A stretch of 52,464 nt of DNA from Mesostigma viride. Taxonomy: Eukaryota; Streptophyta; Mesostigmatophyceae; Mesostigmatales; Mesostigmataceae. Of the stretch, positions 17,494 to 49,764 are shown piece after piece. The position numbers were made by a program, and so were the translations under genes. Under the pieces are notes generated by a model, which worked only from the letters and a program-made list of their open reading frames with translations, was not told the origin of the DNA and did not search any database. The stretch lies in the NCBI GenBank assembly GCA_009746045.1, contig RPFO01000156.1, positions 1,857,381 through 1,909,844 of the forward strand. Reading direction: 5' to 3'. Positions within the stretch are counted from its first letter, which is position 1. Each line of letters starts with the position of its first letter.

Positions 17494-19425
17494 ACGAGGT
17501 AGCCATGGCTGTCGGAGCTCATAACTTTCACGTTTGAGCACCGAATTTAGCCGTGAATATCACTATCGCTTCGTCTTTCTAAGACGCACATGCTGATATA
17601 ATTTTCCGAATCTAACACGCAATATATGGCGAACAAACGCGCCTCGACGCAACGCAGCCTGGCGGCTGCGCTCGGCAATGAAAATACGTCTGCAGCTCAG
17701 GCTGCAGCTTCGCCTTCAGGTCCGGCAGGCGGCGATGACACTAGTCGTGCACTGGTGGTCGTCCAGCAACCCCCCGGGCTTAACGCCTCGCCATCTGCAT
17801 CGCCTGACCCCAAGCGCACCCGCCCAGCCGACGACACAGGAGGGTCTTCACGCCCAGAACCGAGCTTTCGGCCCCGGCCTTTCAAGGTCGCAGATTACGA
17901 CTGGGCCACCATTTCTCCGACCGATGCTATGCGCTGCATCTTCTTCGGGGATTACGCTTCGCTTTACGACCTGTGCCTCCATTTCCACTCCATCAATCGC
18001 CTCCTCTGCCCAGACGGCCGCCGCTGGGACAACCTCTACGGGCTGTCCGGCTGCGTCCGCCCCCATCTCCAGCACGCCATCCTCAACTCCCTTCTCCAGC
18101 GCTCTGACGGCGAGATCTGGGCTCCACCCCTTTCCGTCCCCACCCTCCGCTCCATCCTCACGGAAGCCTTTCAGCAGCACGTGACCCCCCTTGCTGCCGA
18201 CATAGCAGCAATCGGCGGCACGCTGACTGCTGAACTTCCTCACATTTCCACCGCCGCCGCCTCCACCTCCACGGCCATTTCCGCCTCCACTGCCGACATC
18301 AAAGCCCAGCTCCTCGACCTCGACCAACGCCTTCAAGCCACCGCCAACGCCCTTGAGAGCTTGCATGACACCGCCGGCCTCACCGCCCAAGCGGTGAAGG
18401 ACATCGCCGCCCAGCCGACGCCTGCTGGCCCGGCCGGCGATGCTCCCTCCACCTGGGCGGACTTGCTTAAGCAGCACACCACCTCCACCACCTCCACCAT
18501 CTCGGCACAACTCAAGCAACAAGCCCTCGACCTTCGCGAGGAAACCGACATCGCCCGGCGCAGCCACAATGTCATCGTCAAGCACTTCGACCAGCCGGCA
18601 GGTGAGACCTCCACGACCCTTCTTGAGGCATTTAAGCGCGACATTCTTGCCCCCATGCTACTCACTGGTGAGCTGGACATGTCGGCTGTCCGCCTCCCCC
18701 GCGCGCGGGGGAAGGCTGGCCCGGCACCCGTGCTCCTCACCTTTAAGTACATGGCGGACAAGCTGTCGTTCCTTAAATGCCGCAAGAAGCTCTCGAGGAC
18801 TCGCTTCACGCTGGACGACGACTTGACCCTGGCCCAGCAACAGCGGCGACGCGAGCTATGGCCGGCCTACCTTCAGCTCCGGCACAGCGCAGGGGGGAAG
18901 CCGGTATACTGGAGGGGGGCCGGGTCATCCACGTTGACCACAAGCCCTGGCAGCCCCCTCCTGCCACCTCAGACTAGGGAATCCATACCAGTAGTGTAGA
19001 TTAGTCAGGCTTAGCCTAGCATGTGGCCCACGCGCATGTGCGCCCATAATGGCCCCCATGGATGTTGTCTACAGAATTTAGCCAAGCCCTGCCTATAACG
19101 GGACCCCCATGGATGTTGCACTAAGAATTTAGCCATGCTACGCAGTGCAGAGAGATGCTCTCTGTCGAGAAGCCATGCCCTAGCTCTTGTATAGCCATGA
19201 TGATCTTCCCCCACATGACATACTCCCCCTTAGCTGGGCATAGTGTGAAGATCATGAGGGTGCAGGTGCCTTAGTGCACCTAGAGCAAGTGTTGTTTACA
19301 TTCCCACCCTTGCAGGAAGTAGCTTAGAATGTATGATAGGCCATATGCCCCTTCTCTGGGCTATGTGCTACATATACTCCCAACGGAGTTATGTTCCAAT
19401 TCAATTCAATTCAATTCAATCCATG
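17494..19425 (+). mobile_element. ORF1-only non-LTR element (half-LINE), copy B, full unit
   Basis: The unit runs from a 5' leader shared with copies A and C (starting near GAGGTAGCCATGGCTGTCGG), through ORF1, to a 3' UTR with the hairpin ATACTCCCAACGGAG near 19375 and a CAATT pentanucleotide tail at about 19397-19420. Only about 430 bp separate the ORF1 stop from the tail, so there is no room for ORF2. It abuts copy C tail to tail in that microsatellite. Confidence 0.65.
17626..18999 (+). CDS. non-LTR retroelement ORF1 protein, copy B
   Basis: This is a 457-codon frame. Residues 1-90 are a Pro/Ser/Ala-rich basic head; about 90-190 are folded (FKVADYDWATISPTDAMRC); about 190-310 are helical, with regular Leu/Ala spacing as in a trimerising coiled coil. 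About 320-440 resemble the RNA-binding C-terminal half of LINE ORF1 proteins: NVIVKHFDQPAGETS, VLLTFKYMADK, TRFTLDDDLTLAQQQRRREL and VYWRG. ORF1 proteins bind element RNA in ribonucleoprotein particles. A 2-bp insertion after YWRGA changes the last ~30 residues compared with copy C. No reverse transcriptase lies downstream. Confidence 0.8.
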   Translation: MANKRASTQRSLAAALGNENTSAAQAAASPSGPAGGDDTSRALVVVQQPPGLNASPSASPDPKRTRPADDTGGSSRPEPSFRPRPFKVADYDWATISPTDAMRCIFFGDYASLYDLCLHFHSINRLLCPDGRRWDNLYGLSGCVRPHLQHAILNSLLQRSDGEIWAPPLSVPTLRSILTEAFQQHVTPLAADIAAIGGTLTAELPHISTAAASTSTAISASTADIKAQLLDLDQRLQATANALESLHDTAGLTAQAVKDIAAQPTPAGPAGDAPSTWADLLKQHTTSTTSTISAQLKQQALDLREETDIARRSHNVIVKHFDQPAGETSTTLLEAFKRDILAPMLLTGELDMSAVRLPRARGKAGPAPVLLTFKYMADKLSFLKCRKKLSRTRFTLDDDLTLAQQQRRRELWPAYLQLRHSAGGKPVYWRGAGSSTLTTSPGSPLLPPQTRESIPVV

Positions 19426-20984
19426 GGGGCCATCATGGGCGCACATGCGCGTGGGCCACTTGCAAGGCTAAGCCTATCTAATCTACACTACTGGTATATT
19501 CCCTAGCCTGGAGTGGCAGGAGGGGCCTGCCAGGGCTTGTGGTCAACGTGGATGACCGCCCCCCTCCAGTATACCGGCTTCCCCCCTGCACGCTGCCGGA
19601 GCTGAAGGTAGGTCGGCCATAGCTCGCGTCGCCGCTGTTGCTGGGCCAAGGTCAAGTCGTCGTCCAGCGTGAAGCGAGTCTCCGAGAGCTTCTTGCGGCA
19701 TTTAAGGAACGCCAGCTTGTCCGTCATGTACTTAAAGGTGAGGAGCACGGGTGCCGGGCCAGCCTTCCCCCGCGCGCGGGGGAGGCGGACAACCGACATG
19801 TCCAGCTCACCAGTGAGTAACATGGGGGCAAGAATGGCGCGCTTAACTGCCTCAAGGAGACTCGTGGAGGTCTCACCTGCCGGCTGGTCGAAGTGCTTGA
19901 CGATGACATTGTGGCTGCGCTTGTCGAGCTCGGCCGCCTCGCGAAGGTCGAGGGCTTGTTGCTTGAGTTGTGCCGCGATGGTGGAGGTGGTGGAGGTGGT
20001 GTGATGCTTAAGCAAGTCCGCCCAGGTGGAGGGAACATCACTGGCCGGGCCAGCAGGTGCCGGCTGGGCGGCGATGTCCTTCACCGCCTGGGCGGTGAGG
20101 CCGGCGGTGTCATGCAAGCTCTCAAGGGCGGTGGCGGTGGCTTGAAGGCGTTGGTCGAGGTCGAGGAGCTGGGCTTTGATGTCGGCAGTGAAGGCGGAAA
20201 CGGCGGTGGAGGTGGAGGCGGCGGCGGTGGAAATGTGAGGAAGTTCAGCAGTCAGCGTGCCGCCGATTGCTGAAATGTCGGCAGCAAGGGGGGTCACGTG
20301 CTGCTGAAAGGCTTCCGCGAGGATGGAACGAAGGGTGGGGGCGGTGACGGTTGCAGCCCAGATCTCGCCGTCGGAGCGCTGGAGAAGGGAGTTGAGGATG
20401 GCGTGCTGGAGTTCGGGGCGGGGGATGTTTCCGGGCAGCGGGAGGGGGAGCCATCGGCGGCCGTCCGGGAGGAGGAGGCGACGGTTGGAGTGGAGATGGT
20501 GGCACAGGTCGTGAAGCGAAGCGTAATCCCCGAAGAAGATGCAGCGCATAGCATCGGTCGGAGACGGGTTGGCCCAGTCGTAATCGTCGACCTTGAAAGG
20601 CCGGGGCCGAAAGCTCGGTTCTGAGGGGCGTGAAGACCCTCCTGTTTGGTCGGCTGAGCGGGTGCGCTTGGGGTCAGGCGATGCAGATGGCGAGGCGTTA
20701 AGTCCGGGAGGTTGCTGGACGACCACCAGTGCACGACTAGTGTCATCGCCGCCTGCCGGACCTGATGGCGAAGCTGCAGCCGGAGCTGCAGACGTATTTT
20801 CATTGCCGAGCGCAGCCGCCAGGCTGCGTTGCGTCGAGGCGCGTTTATTCGCCATATATTGCGTAATAGCGTCGGAAAATTATATCAGCATGTGCGTCTT
20901 AGAAAGACGAAGCGATAGTGATATTCACGGCTAAATTCGGTGCTCAAACGTGCAAGGTATGAGCTCCGACAGCCATGGCTACGG
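19421..20984 (-). mobile_element. ORF1-only non-LTR element (half-LINE), copy C, full unit
   Basis: The minus-strand unit has its 5' leader at about 20856-20984 (hairpin at 20895-20909), an intact ORF1, and a short 3' UTR that matches copy B for about 60 bp before stopping at CCCCCATGG next to the shared pentanucleotide microsatellite. The 3' UTR is much shorter than that of copy B. Tail-to-tail placement with copy B suggests one inserted into the microsatellite tail of the other. Confidence 0.6.
19503..20855 (-). CDS. non-LTR retroelement ORF1 protein, copy C (intact)
   Basis: This intact 450-codon frame starts MANKRASTQRSLAAALGNEN and ends VYWRGAVIHVDHKPW... with the family's conserved end. 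It shares its layout with copy B: Pro/Ser-rich head, folded segment, helical middle, ORF1-type RNA-binding C-terminus (VLLTFKYMTDKLAFLKCRKK, TRFTLDDDLTLAQQQRRREL). The divergence from copy B is clustered around residues 105-135 and is scattered elsewhere. Lack of stops over 1.35 kb argues for recent mobility or selection. Reverse transcriptase must come from another element. Confidence 0.82.
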   Translation of the reverse strand: MANKRASTQRSLAAALGNENTSAAPAAASPSGPAGGDDTSRALVVVQQPPGLNASPSASPDPKRTRSADQTGGSSRPSEPSFRPRPFKVDDYDWANPSPTDAMRCIFFGDYASLHDLCHHLHSNRRLLLPDGRRWLPLPLPGNIPRPELQHAILNSLLQRSDGEIWAATVTAPTLRSILAEAFQQHVTPLAADISAIGGTLTAELPHISTAAASTSTAVSAFTADIKAQLLDLDQRLQATATALESLHDTAGLTAQAVKDIAAQPAPAGPASDVPSTWADLLKHHTTSTTSTIAAQLKQQALDLREAAELDKRSHNVIVKHFDQPAGETSTSLLEAVKRAILAPMLLTGELDMSVVRLPRARGKAGPAPVLLTFKYMTDKLAFLKCRKKLSETRFTLDDDLTLAQQQRRRELWPTYLQLRQRAGGKPVYWRGAVIHVDHKPWQAPPATPG

Positions 20985-21110
20985 ATTATGTTATGCGCCA
21001 GGCACGTGCTCGCTTTGGTCGATCTATCGACATTGGCGACATACTACATCTATCTAACAGCATTCTAACTACAACATCTATCTAGGCAGCCGCACGCTGC
21101 CCTAGGGGAG

Positions 21111-21257
21111 CTATCTGGCGTGCCTCCCACGGGATTGCACACGCGGGCGCTTCCCCACTGTGGGGGGCTCGTTGTCCTCTATGACCTGGGCCCACTTGGC
21201 CTTGTCCATCATCTTCTTCCAAATTACGGAGAGGCCTAGGCCCCCCATGTCCGCTTA
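21111..21257 (-). pseudogene. C-terminal tail of a LINE ORF2, 5'-truncated copy
   Basis: In the minus-strand frame ending at the TAG 21111-21113 the peptide reads GLGLSVIWKKMMDKAKW, AQVIEDNEPPTVGKRPR and a basic end. It parallels the tail at 16567-16668 and looks like the last ~45 residues of a LINE ORF2. Sequence upstream (above about 21260) is unrelated, which fits the usual 5' truncation. Copy C begins just downstream. Confidence 0.4.
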
Positions 21258-21484
21258 TTCGACAACAATAATTATCGTAATTACTGCATCCGCTATGAGT
21301 CAGCCATGCTGTGCCCATGCAGAGAGCAACTCTCTGCTTAGATGCCATCATGCCTGAGCCATTGCCTAGCCATGATCCTTCCACCCCATGTCCGCAACTT
21401 TGCACAGCTGCTGGAATACATGGTGGTGCAGGTGCACTTCAATTGTGCACCCTGAGTAGGTGTGGCAATTTACACCAACCACCT

Positions 21485-21592
21485 GCAGGTTGTCGCCTGG
21501 AGTGTATTGAAAACCATATGCCCCTTCTCAGGGATATGTGTTACATATCCCCCCCACGGAGGTATGTTCTTAATTACTTAGTTAATTAATGC
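21485..21592 (+). repeat. non-LTR retroelement 3' tail
   Basis: The sequence CATATGCCCCTTCTCAGGG, then ATGTGTTACATA and a C-rich variant of the CTCC...GGAG hairpin, is followed by a TTAA-rich microsatellite (about 21567-21590). It parallels the tails at 16983-17080 (inverted) and 19330-19420. No coding part is attached. Confidence 0.55.
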
Positions 21593-21665
21593 GAGGATAC
21601 ATTCCCACATGTTGCAACAGTCCCATCAGAGAAGTTTGTTTCAATAATTACAATATCAAAGAATC

Positions 21666-21676
21666 ATTTACAGAGT
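21666..21676 (-). terminator. TGTAA polyadenylation signal of PSAO
   Basis: On the minus strand CTCTGTAAATG lies about 35 bp after the PSAO stop. TGTAA is the usual polyadenylation motif of green algae. A second TGTAA lies near 21646. Confidence 0.45.
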
Positions 21677-21707
21677 CTGTTGACATTCTGGTTTGATAGC
21701 TCAACGC

Positions 21708-22537
21708 TTACCAGATCTTGTCCTTGTTAATGTTGTAGCCAATCTGGCCGAAGTTCAGGCACATGAACAGGCCAAAGTGCCAGAGGATCATGTACAGCCA
21801 GAAATCATCGGTCACGGCGGGGCCAGTGGGGAAGTGGGCCATCTCCTGGCCGATGCTCTCGAAGAACAGGGAGTTCAGGGAAGTTCCGGTGGCTGCACAC
21901 GCACCCAAACAAATTAAAAGGTAAAACAACGTTAAAACGTCAGGTTATCTCAAAAGAGTGTCCTCAAAGAGAGTATCCCTCCCTAAACTTAGATCGTGCT
22001 TGGAACAAGGAAAGAAGTGCATGAGCTGCGCTACAGAGATAGATGGGGTGGCATTGGGGCGCAGTGGCGAGCACAATGAAGGACAACACAGCACGAATGT
22101 AAAGTGTACTTACTTCCAAAGGCTGGGATGGAAGCTGGGATCACCCATCCGGCGAAGGCAATGGGCAGAACCATGCCGTTGGAGTTGAGCCAGTCCTTGT
22201 CAAACTTGCCCGCAACAACCACGCTGGACACCTTCGCGGCCGGGGTGCTGACCTTGGAGCTGCGCAGAGCAGCGCCCTTGAAGGCTGGAGAGAAAAAAAC
22301 CAAAATAGGAATATGCCGTTGCTGTTAATAGCTAGAATACCTAACCATGGGGTGGAAAACTATCAATAGAGTGGGGGGAGACGAGGAACCGTCTCCTCCA
22401 AACAAACTGCCTCAACGTCGTCAGGACATCGAATTTGGAGCTAAAAAAAAATCACCTGACAGCTTGGAGCTTGGCTTCAAGGCAGAGCCAAGTCCGCAGA
22501 CCGGCTTAGCGGCGTTGATCTGAGCAATGGCAGCCAT
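21708..22537 (-). CDS. PSAO: photosystem I subunit PsaO precursor (3 exons)
   Basis: The exons are complement(22456-22537, 22284-22114, 21892-21708), giving 145 codons. Introns start GTGATT and GTAAGT and end CTCCAG and GTGCAG, and all phases agree. PsaO is a thylakoid membrane subunit of photosystem I that helps dock light-harvesting antenna during state transitions. The first ~50 residues are an Ala/Ser/Lys-rich plastid transit peptide. The mature part begins near GKFDKDWLNSNGMV and holds two membrane helices: IAFAGWVIPASIPAFG, and FWLYMILWHFGLFMCLNFGQIG. The landmarks SLFFESIGQEMAHFPTGPA between them are diagnostic. Length fits the family. It is divergent from the URB2-type gene, with 305 bp between start codons. 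Confidence 0.93.
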
Positions 22538-22842
22538 TGTTGGTGTGATTAGCGTGGGGGGTGGAGGCGAGGTTGAGTGGCAAGCGTGCTGTCTCCTCGA
22601 TTCCCTGTATTTAATTGGGCGATGCCATTCGTGAACTTAACACGGTGGATAAGGTTCTGCAACAGTGAATCATGGCGCGGCGAATCAAGTTTTCAGTTAC
22701 TGACGCCAGTCACTGCACCCATGCTAATGCTGCCAAGTTACACTTTTTTTTTCTGGATTCTCCCTTGACGATGTCGACTACCTAGGTACTTGCAGCCTTT
22801 TAACTCGCTTATAGTAGTAGCGTTTTACCGAATTTTCATGGC
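22538..22842. promoter_or_regulatory. shared 305-bp region between divergent PSAO and URB2 start codons
   Basis: Both promoters must lie here or in the first exons. On the PSAO side the minus strand reads CCAATTAAATACAG at about 22604-22618, a TATA-like element about 70 bp upstream of the ATG. On the URB2 side no TATA box stands out; TTATAGTAG occurs near 22810. The region is far less GC-rich than the exons. Confidence 0.4.
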
Positions 22843-45457
<22,615 letters not shown>

Positions 45458-46682
45458 AGAACTGCTGCCAGTGTTGTTTATGTAGGCATCGCCCTGCCAG
45501 GCTGGAGCATGTCCCTGCCTGCATGCTGTTATATGGTTCACAGGCACCTGTGCAATCTTGGTGTATTCATGCCGCAGTGTATGCCCTACGTAGATTTAGT
45601 GTGTAGATAATCAGATAGCAGATAGTGTAGCCATCAAATTGGTAGCCCTCGCGAAGGCTAGTAGCAGATAAGTTGCTTTCGTGTCCATTATTCAAAGCAT
45701 GCTGGTCCATATTCACGGTCGCTCCATGTTCACAAACATATGTAAGGCTCTGTATGAATAATTGTACACGATGTTCAGTGGAGGAGACACAGCCAGATCT
45801 GTCCCTGCATGTGCACAACACAATATTGGGGCAGGGATCGCTCCCACTAGCTTCTTTTATGCCCTAAGGCTAGCCATGGGTGCCATCTAACTACTCATCT
45901 AGGAGAGGCATGCACTGGCATCTACTTTGCAGGCAATCATACCCGAGTGGGAGAGGACACTTATAGTGGCATTGATCGATTGCAGACCTGACATGCAGTG
46001 TGTGTTTACATAAGGCTGCAGTGTTCGATCTGGAAGCATTAATTCATTAATGTGAACGTTAGTGCGTCACGTGAGCATAAGTCCTCAGTGGGAGGAAAAC
46101 ATGGGATGGAATGGATGATGCTAGCTATCTAGTTACAGGGATCTTTTTCAGCTCGATATGGCGGAATACGACTCATCCCAACAGTCACAAGCGTCCGCGG
46201 CCCTGCACCAACTTGCTGCATGATGAAGCCGTGGCGTCGTTGGAAACCCCCTTGCACGCTATGCCGAACGCCACTGTCAGCATTCAGCCGCTCCACTCCA
46301 CCGCTCCGCTGAACAGCGACCCTGCCATGGATACCCGCGAGGAGGCCTTTTCGCGCCGAGGAAGCTGACGAGTTTTTACCTGGCAAATGCAGCCAGGCCT
46401 TAACGCCATCATGCGCCTGTCGATCCGAGCTGCCGCCCTCACCATCCTGCAACTGGCTGCCGAGAAAAAGTGCGAGATCCGGGACTGCAACCAACAGGTT
46501 ACCCACCTGTCGGACTTTCTCCACGACAACCCCGACGACACCGACCTCTGCCTCGCAGTCTGGTGGACGTGCTCCCGTCTTAATTTCCGACAGCGCCCTT
46601 GAGCGCTTTTGTCATGGCCTTTCTGGACCTGGGAGCCGACCCCACTGACTGTTGCTGCCGCCATCGACATAAGTAAGTAAGT
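45458..46682. other. URB2 downstream region with a decayed ORF-like remnant at 46160-46602
   Basis: No intact gene is present. From ATG 46160 a short frame (MAEYDSSQQSQASAALHQLA) stops at once. Shifted frames continue with EAVASLETPLHAMPN and then MRLSIRAAALTILQLAAEKK up to 46602. A GTAA microsatellite follows at about 46672-46686. This looks like a broken retroelement ORF1 or a host pseudogene; I cannot name it. Confidence 0.35.
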
Positions 46683-48632
46683 AAGTACTTGCGTGTCATG
46701 CGCAAAGGCATGCCACGGAGTACCACTTGCATTCGATGCGCCTTTCTAAGACGCACTTGCCAGCATAAACGGTTACGGCTGCCACGCAGTATAGACAAAG
46801 TTACGCACGTGACCAGCTATGACGACTACCAAAGCAAAACGAGGGCTGGAAAAGGAGCTGGCACAGCTTCCCAGCGCCCAGCCCAACCCTCTCGCCCTCG
46901 CCATTGTTCAGCCGCCAGGCTTACCCGCCAACCAGCCGTCTGGGCCTGCCAACCCACCGCCAGCAAACCCATCGCCCAGCGCCTCGCCCGAGCCCAAGAA
47001 ACCCTGCCACGAACCCAAATGGCGAAAGTACCTACCAGATTACGAACGCTTTTCTTTCACCAACTGGCTGGAACTGACCAAAGACGAATGCGCCGAAATA
47101 GTGCGTTTCTTATCACAGGAACGCAAGCTCCATGGGGCCGTAGGGCCCATCCCCGCCGACGACCTGGAGAGGTTCCTTGCCAGGCCAGAGCTCAACCACC
47201 GCATCGCCATCATGTGCAGCTACTTCCAGCTACCTATGAGCACAATTGTCGCCAGGATCCGCACCCCAGCCCAGCCTGCGCGGCCGACAGCCACATCGGC
47301 TTCCTCCCTCTGCAAGGATGACATCCGAGCAGTGCTGGAGGAGCACGTGACCTGGCCGTTGGCCGAGAAGCTGACCTCGCTGAACACGACGCTCAACACG
47401 GTGGAAGCCCGGGTCTCCAACGTGGAAACCAAGGTCGTCCACAAGCTACAACCCCAGTTCACGGCGCTACACACCGCGGCGCAGGCTTCGGAAACGCATG
47501 CTGCACTTGTCTCTCGCCTTAACCAGGTTGAGGGCAAGTGTGGCGTGCTCCTGAAGAAGCTTGAGGCCATCACCGCCCACACCGAGGCCCTGGCCACACA
47601 GGTCCCCAAGATAGCGGAGCAGACGGCCACCATTGCATCCCAGCCACCCCGGCAGGATGCTGGCGACCTCCCGCCGCTCTCCTACGCGGACCTGCTGCGG
47701 TCAGCGACCGCCTCCACCACCGACGCCATCGCCACAAAGCTCCAGGAGCTGGAGGACCACCGCCAGACCCAGCAACGGGAGGTCACCGACCGCGCTCGCC
47801 GCGAGTGCCGAGTGGTGCTACGTCGCTTCCCCCAGAAGCCAGGTGAGACGTCAACCTCTCTTGCTGACGAGCTCAAGAACCAGCTTCTTACCCTCATGGG
47901 CCTGGTAGGTGAGGTAGAACTGCGTGGGTGCCACCGCCTTCCCCACTCACGGGACAAGGCGGCTCCCCCACCAGTCCTACTCACCTTCCCCTCCCCTGAG
48001 GATAAGCAGCGGTTCCTCTCTCGTCGCAAGCGGTTGCACGACCTCACCTGGACGCTGGATGACGACCTCACCCCCGCTCAGCAACAGCAGCGACGCGACC
48101 TGTGGCCGGAATACCTCCGCCATAAGCAGGACCCCCAGAAGCCCAAGGTGTACTGGAGGGGCGGGGACCTGATGATCAACCACAAGATGTGGACGCCCCC
48201 AGCGGGCTAGAATAGCAATAGCCCTAGCTTGTAACCATTGGTGTCACTGCCGCTAAGGCAGCCATGCCTAGAATGTTGCCTAGCTGTGCCAACACACCTA
48301 GTAGTCACGTGCCGCCAACGCACGGTACACAACCAGCCATAGCCTTAGCCTAGTCCTAGTACAGCCATGCTACGCCCTGGCTATGTTCAGATTACTTGCC
48401 CACGCTCCTTGCTATGATATGCTCACATGGGTCTTATTGCACCCACAGTTTGCCGGATCGTTAGCCTGTCCTTTTAGCTAGCCGCGCCCGATTGCAGCTG
48501 TGGCATGCCTTTGGCATGAAGGAGACTGGGGGTCTCTGCCCTTTCTCCTGTAGTGCACACACAGGGATTAAAAGCACTTCGGTGCTCCGTGACTCCCCAA
48601 CGGGAGCACGAGTTTAATTAATTAATTAATTA
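46683..48632 (+). mobile_element. ORF1-only non-LTR element, divergent copy D, full unit
   Basis: The unit begins after the GTAA repeat with the 41-bp hairpin unit (46683-46723), then a leader with the stem-loop at 46739-46753 (CGCCTTTCTAAGACG), ORF1 at 46819-48210, and a ~400-bp 3' UTR. It ends with GTGACTCCCCAACGGGAGCA and a TTAA microsatellite (about 48611-48632). The 3' end matches the solo tail at 16872-16925. There is no space for a reverse transcriptase. Confidence 0.65.
46819..48210 (+). CDS. non-LTR retroelement ORF1 protein, divergent family D (intact)
   Basis: This is a 463-codon intact frame. The layout equals copies B and C but the sequence is distant: a Pro-rich head with SPSASPEPKKP, a folded segment (DYERFSFTNWLELTKDECAE), a helical middle with heptad-like spacing (SLNTTLNTVEARVSNVETKV), and an ORF1-type C-terminus with VVLRRFPQKPGETSTSL, VLLTFPSPEDKQRFLSRRKR, TWTLDDDLTPAQQQQRRDLW and VYWRGGDLMINHKMW. 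The shared blocks PGETST, LDDDLT.AQQQ and VYWRG mark one protein family. RNA binding is the expected role. Confidence 0.82.
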   Translation: MTTTKAKRGLEKELAQLPSAQPNPLALAIVQPPGLPANQPSGPANPPPANPSPSASPEPKKPCHEPKWRKYLPDYERFSFTNWLELTKDECAEIVRFLSQERKLHGAVGPIPADDLERFLARPELNHRIAIMCSYFQLPMSTIVARIRTPAQPARPTATSASSLCKDDIRAVLEEHVTWPLAEKLTSLNTTLNTVEARVSNVETKVVHKLQPQFTALHTAAQASETHAALVSRLNQVEGKCGVLLKKLEAITAHTEALATQVPKIAEQTATIASQPPRQDAGDLPPLSYADLLRSATASTTDAIATKLQELEDHRQTQQREVTDRARRECRVVLRRFPQKPGETSTSLADELKNQLLTLMGLVGEVELRGCHRLPHSRDKAAPPPVLLTFPSPEDKQRFLSRRKRLHDLTWTLDDDLTPAQQQQRRDLWPEYLRHKQDPQKPKVYWRGGDLMINHKMWTPPAG

Positions 48633-48734
48633 ATGCCACGGAGTACTATGCTAATCTCATTAGAAAAAAAATTATGTACACAAAAGTTTAAACAAATATC
48701 GTCTGCATCATCCCCCAACCGTTAAGCACTAGAT

Positions 48735-49764
48735 GGGGATGTAATCCTCCATCGACATCCACCATCGACATCACCGCCAGGCAAGTCGCCAAAACCAGCT
48801 TCGATCACCTCCCCTCCCTTCTCAATGCTGCCCTCAAACCTGTCCACGACCACCTCGCCACCCACCTCGCCACCCACCACGCCCATTCCGCACACGCCGA
48901 CACCTCCGTCCACTCCGCCATCACCCACATTGCAGCAGGACTGCAGCAGCAGCAGCAGCAGCTCCTCCACCAGCTCCATCAACGACTTGCCGCCTTCATA
49001 ACCCCTGCCAAGACCACCTATGCCGCCACGCTTCAGAACCCTACGGAGCTCATCAACGAAATCAAAACAGCCGTCACTGGGCCAGCCCACGGGATGCTAT
49101 GCACGAACCCATTCGCTCATGCAGTATTGTGGTACGTGGCGTCCCCTCGAACGTCAACGATGCACGCCTGGGCACCTACTACCTCCGGGGCGACCCCTTC
49201 CTGGGGAAGCTCGGCGTGGCCCAAAGCGTCGTCATTACATCGGCCCGCCGGCTCGGCGGCCCCACAGCCTGGCCCCGTCTTGGTGAGGACAAACTGCAGG
49301 TGCAGAAGGCCCGCCGGAACCTCCACGATACCCAACTGAGCATGGACGATTACTATACCCCGGAGCAGCTTGAGGCCCGGGCTGCCGCCCTGAACCGGCT
49401 GGAGGTCCACCAGGCTTGGGCAGCCAAGCAGGCCAACCCGCAACAACGGTGCAGCATCTATGCCAGCCTCTTTAATGGCGTCTTCATCGTCCGCATTACT
49501 GCGGCCAGGACCTTCCTCCAATGACGGCGACCCCCATGCGGATACCGCCGTGCCAGCGCCCCAGGCCCCAGCCCCCTGCTCGGCCCCCGCCGTCACCGCC
49601 ATCGCCACCGGCATCGACAGTCACCCGCTCCCCAGCACGTGTGGGGATCCGCCGGGCCAACTTCAGCTCAGGTATGGCTGCCGGGCCTGGCCGTCCCCCT
49701 AATAAATTCGTTCGCTTTGCACCCGAGCCGGAGCCCGCGCTGCGAACCCTTCTCAACTATCAAT
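48735..49764 (+). pseudogene. decayed LINE ORF1 of a third family
   Basis: Coding sense starts without an ATG near 48735 (STIDITARQVAKTSFDHL) and includes a Gln run, then shifts frame near 49100 to MHEPIRSCSIVVRGVPSNVN. It continues with DPFLGKLGVAQSVVITSARR and LSMDDYYTPEQLEARAAALN, which parallel the VRR/VLLTF/LDDDLTPAQQ blocks of the other ORF1 proteins. A further shift near 49500 leads to a Pro-rich end closing at the TGA 49764-49766. Three frame breaks and a missing start make it a pseudogene. Confidence 0.6.
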
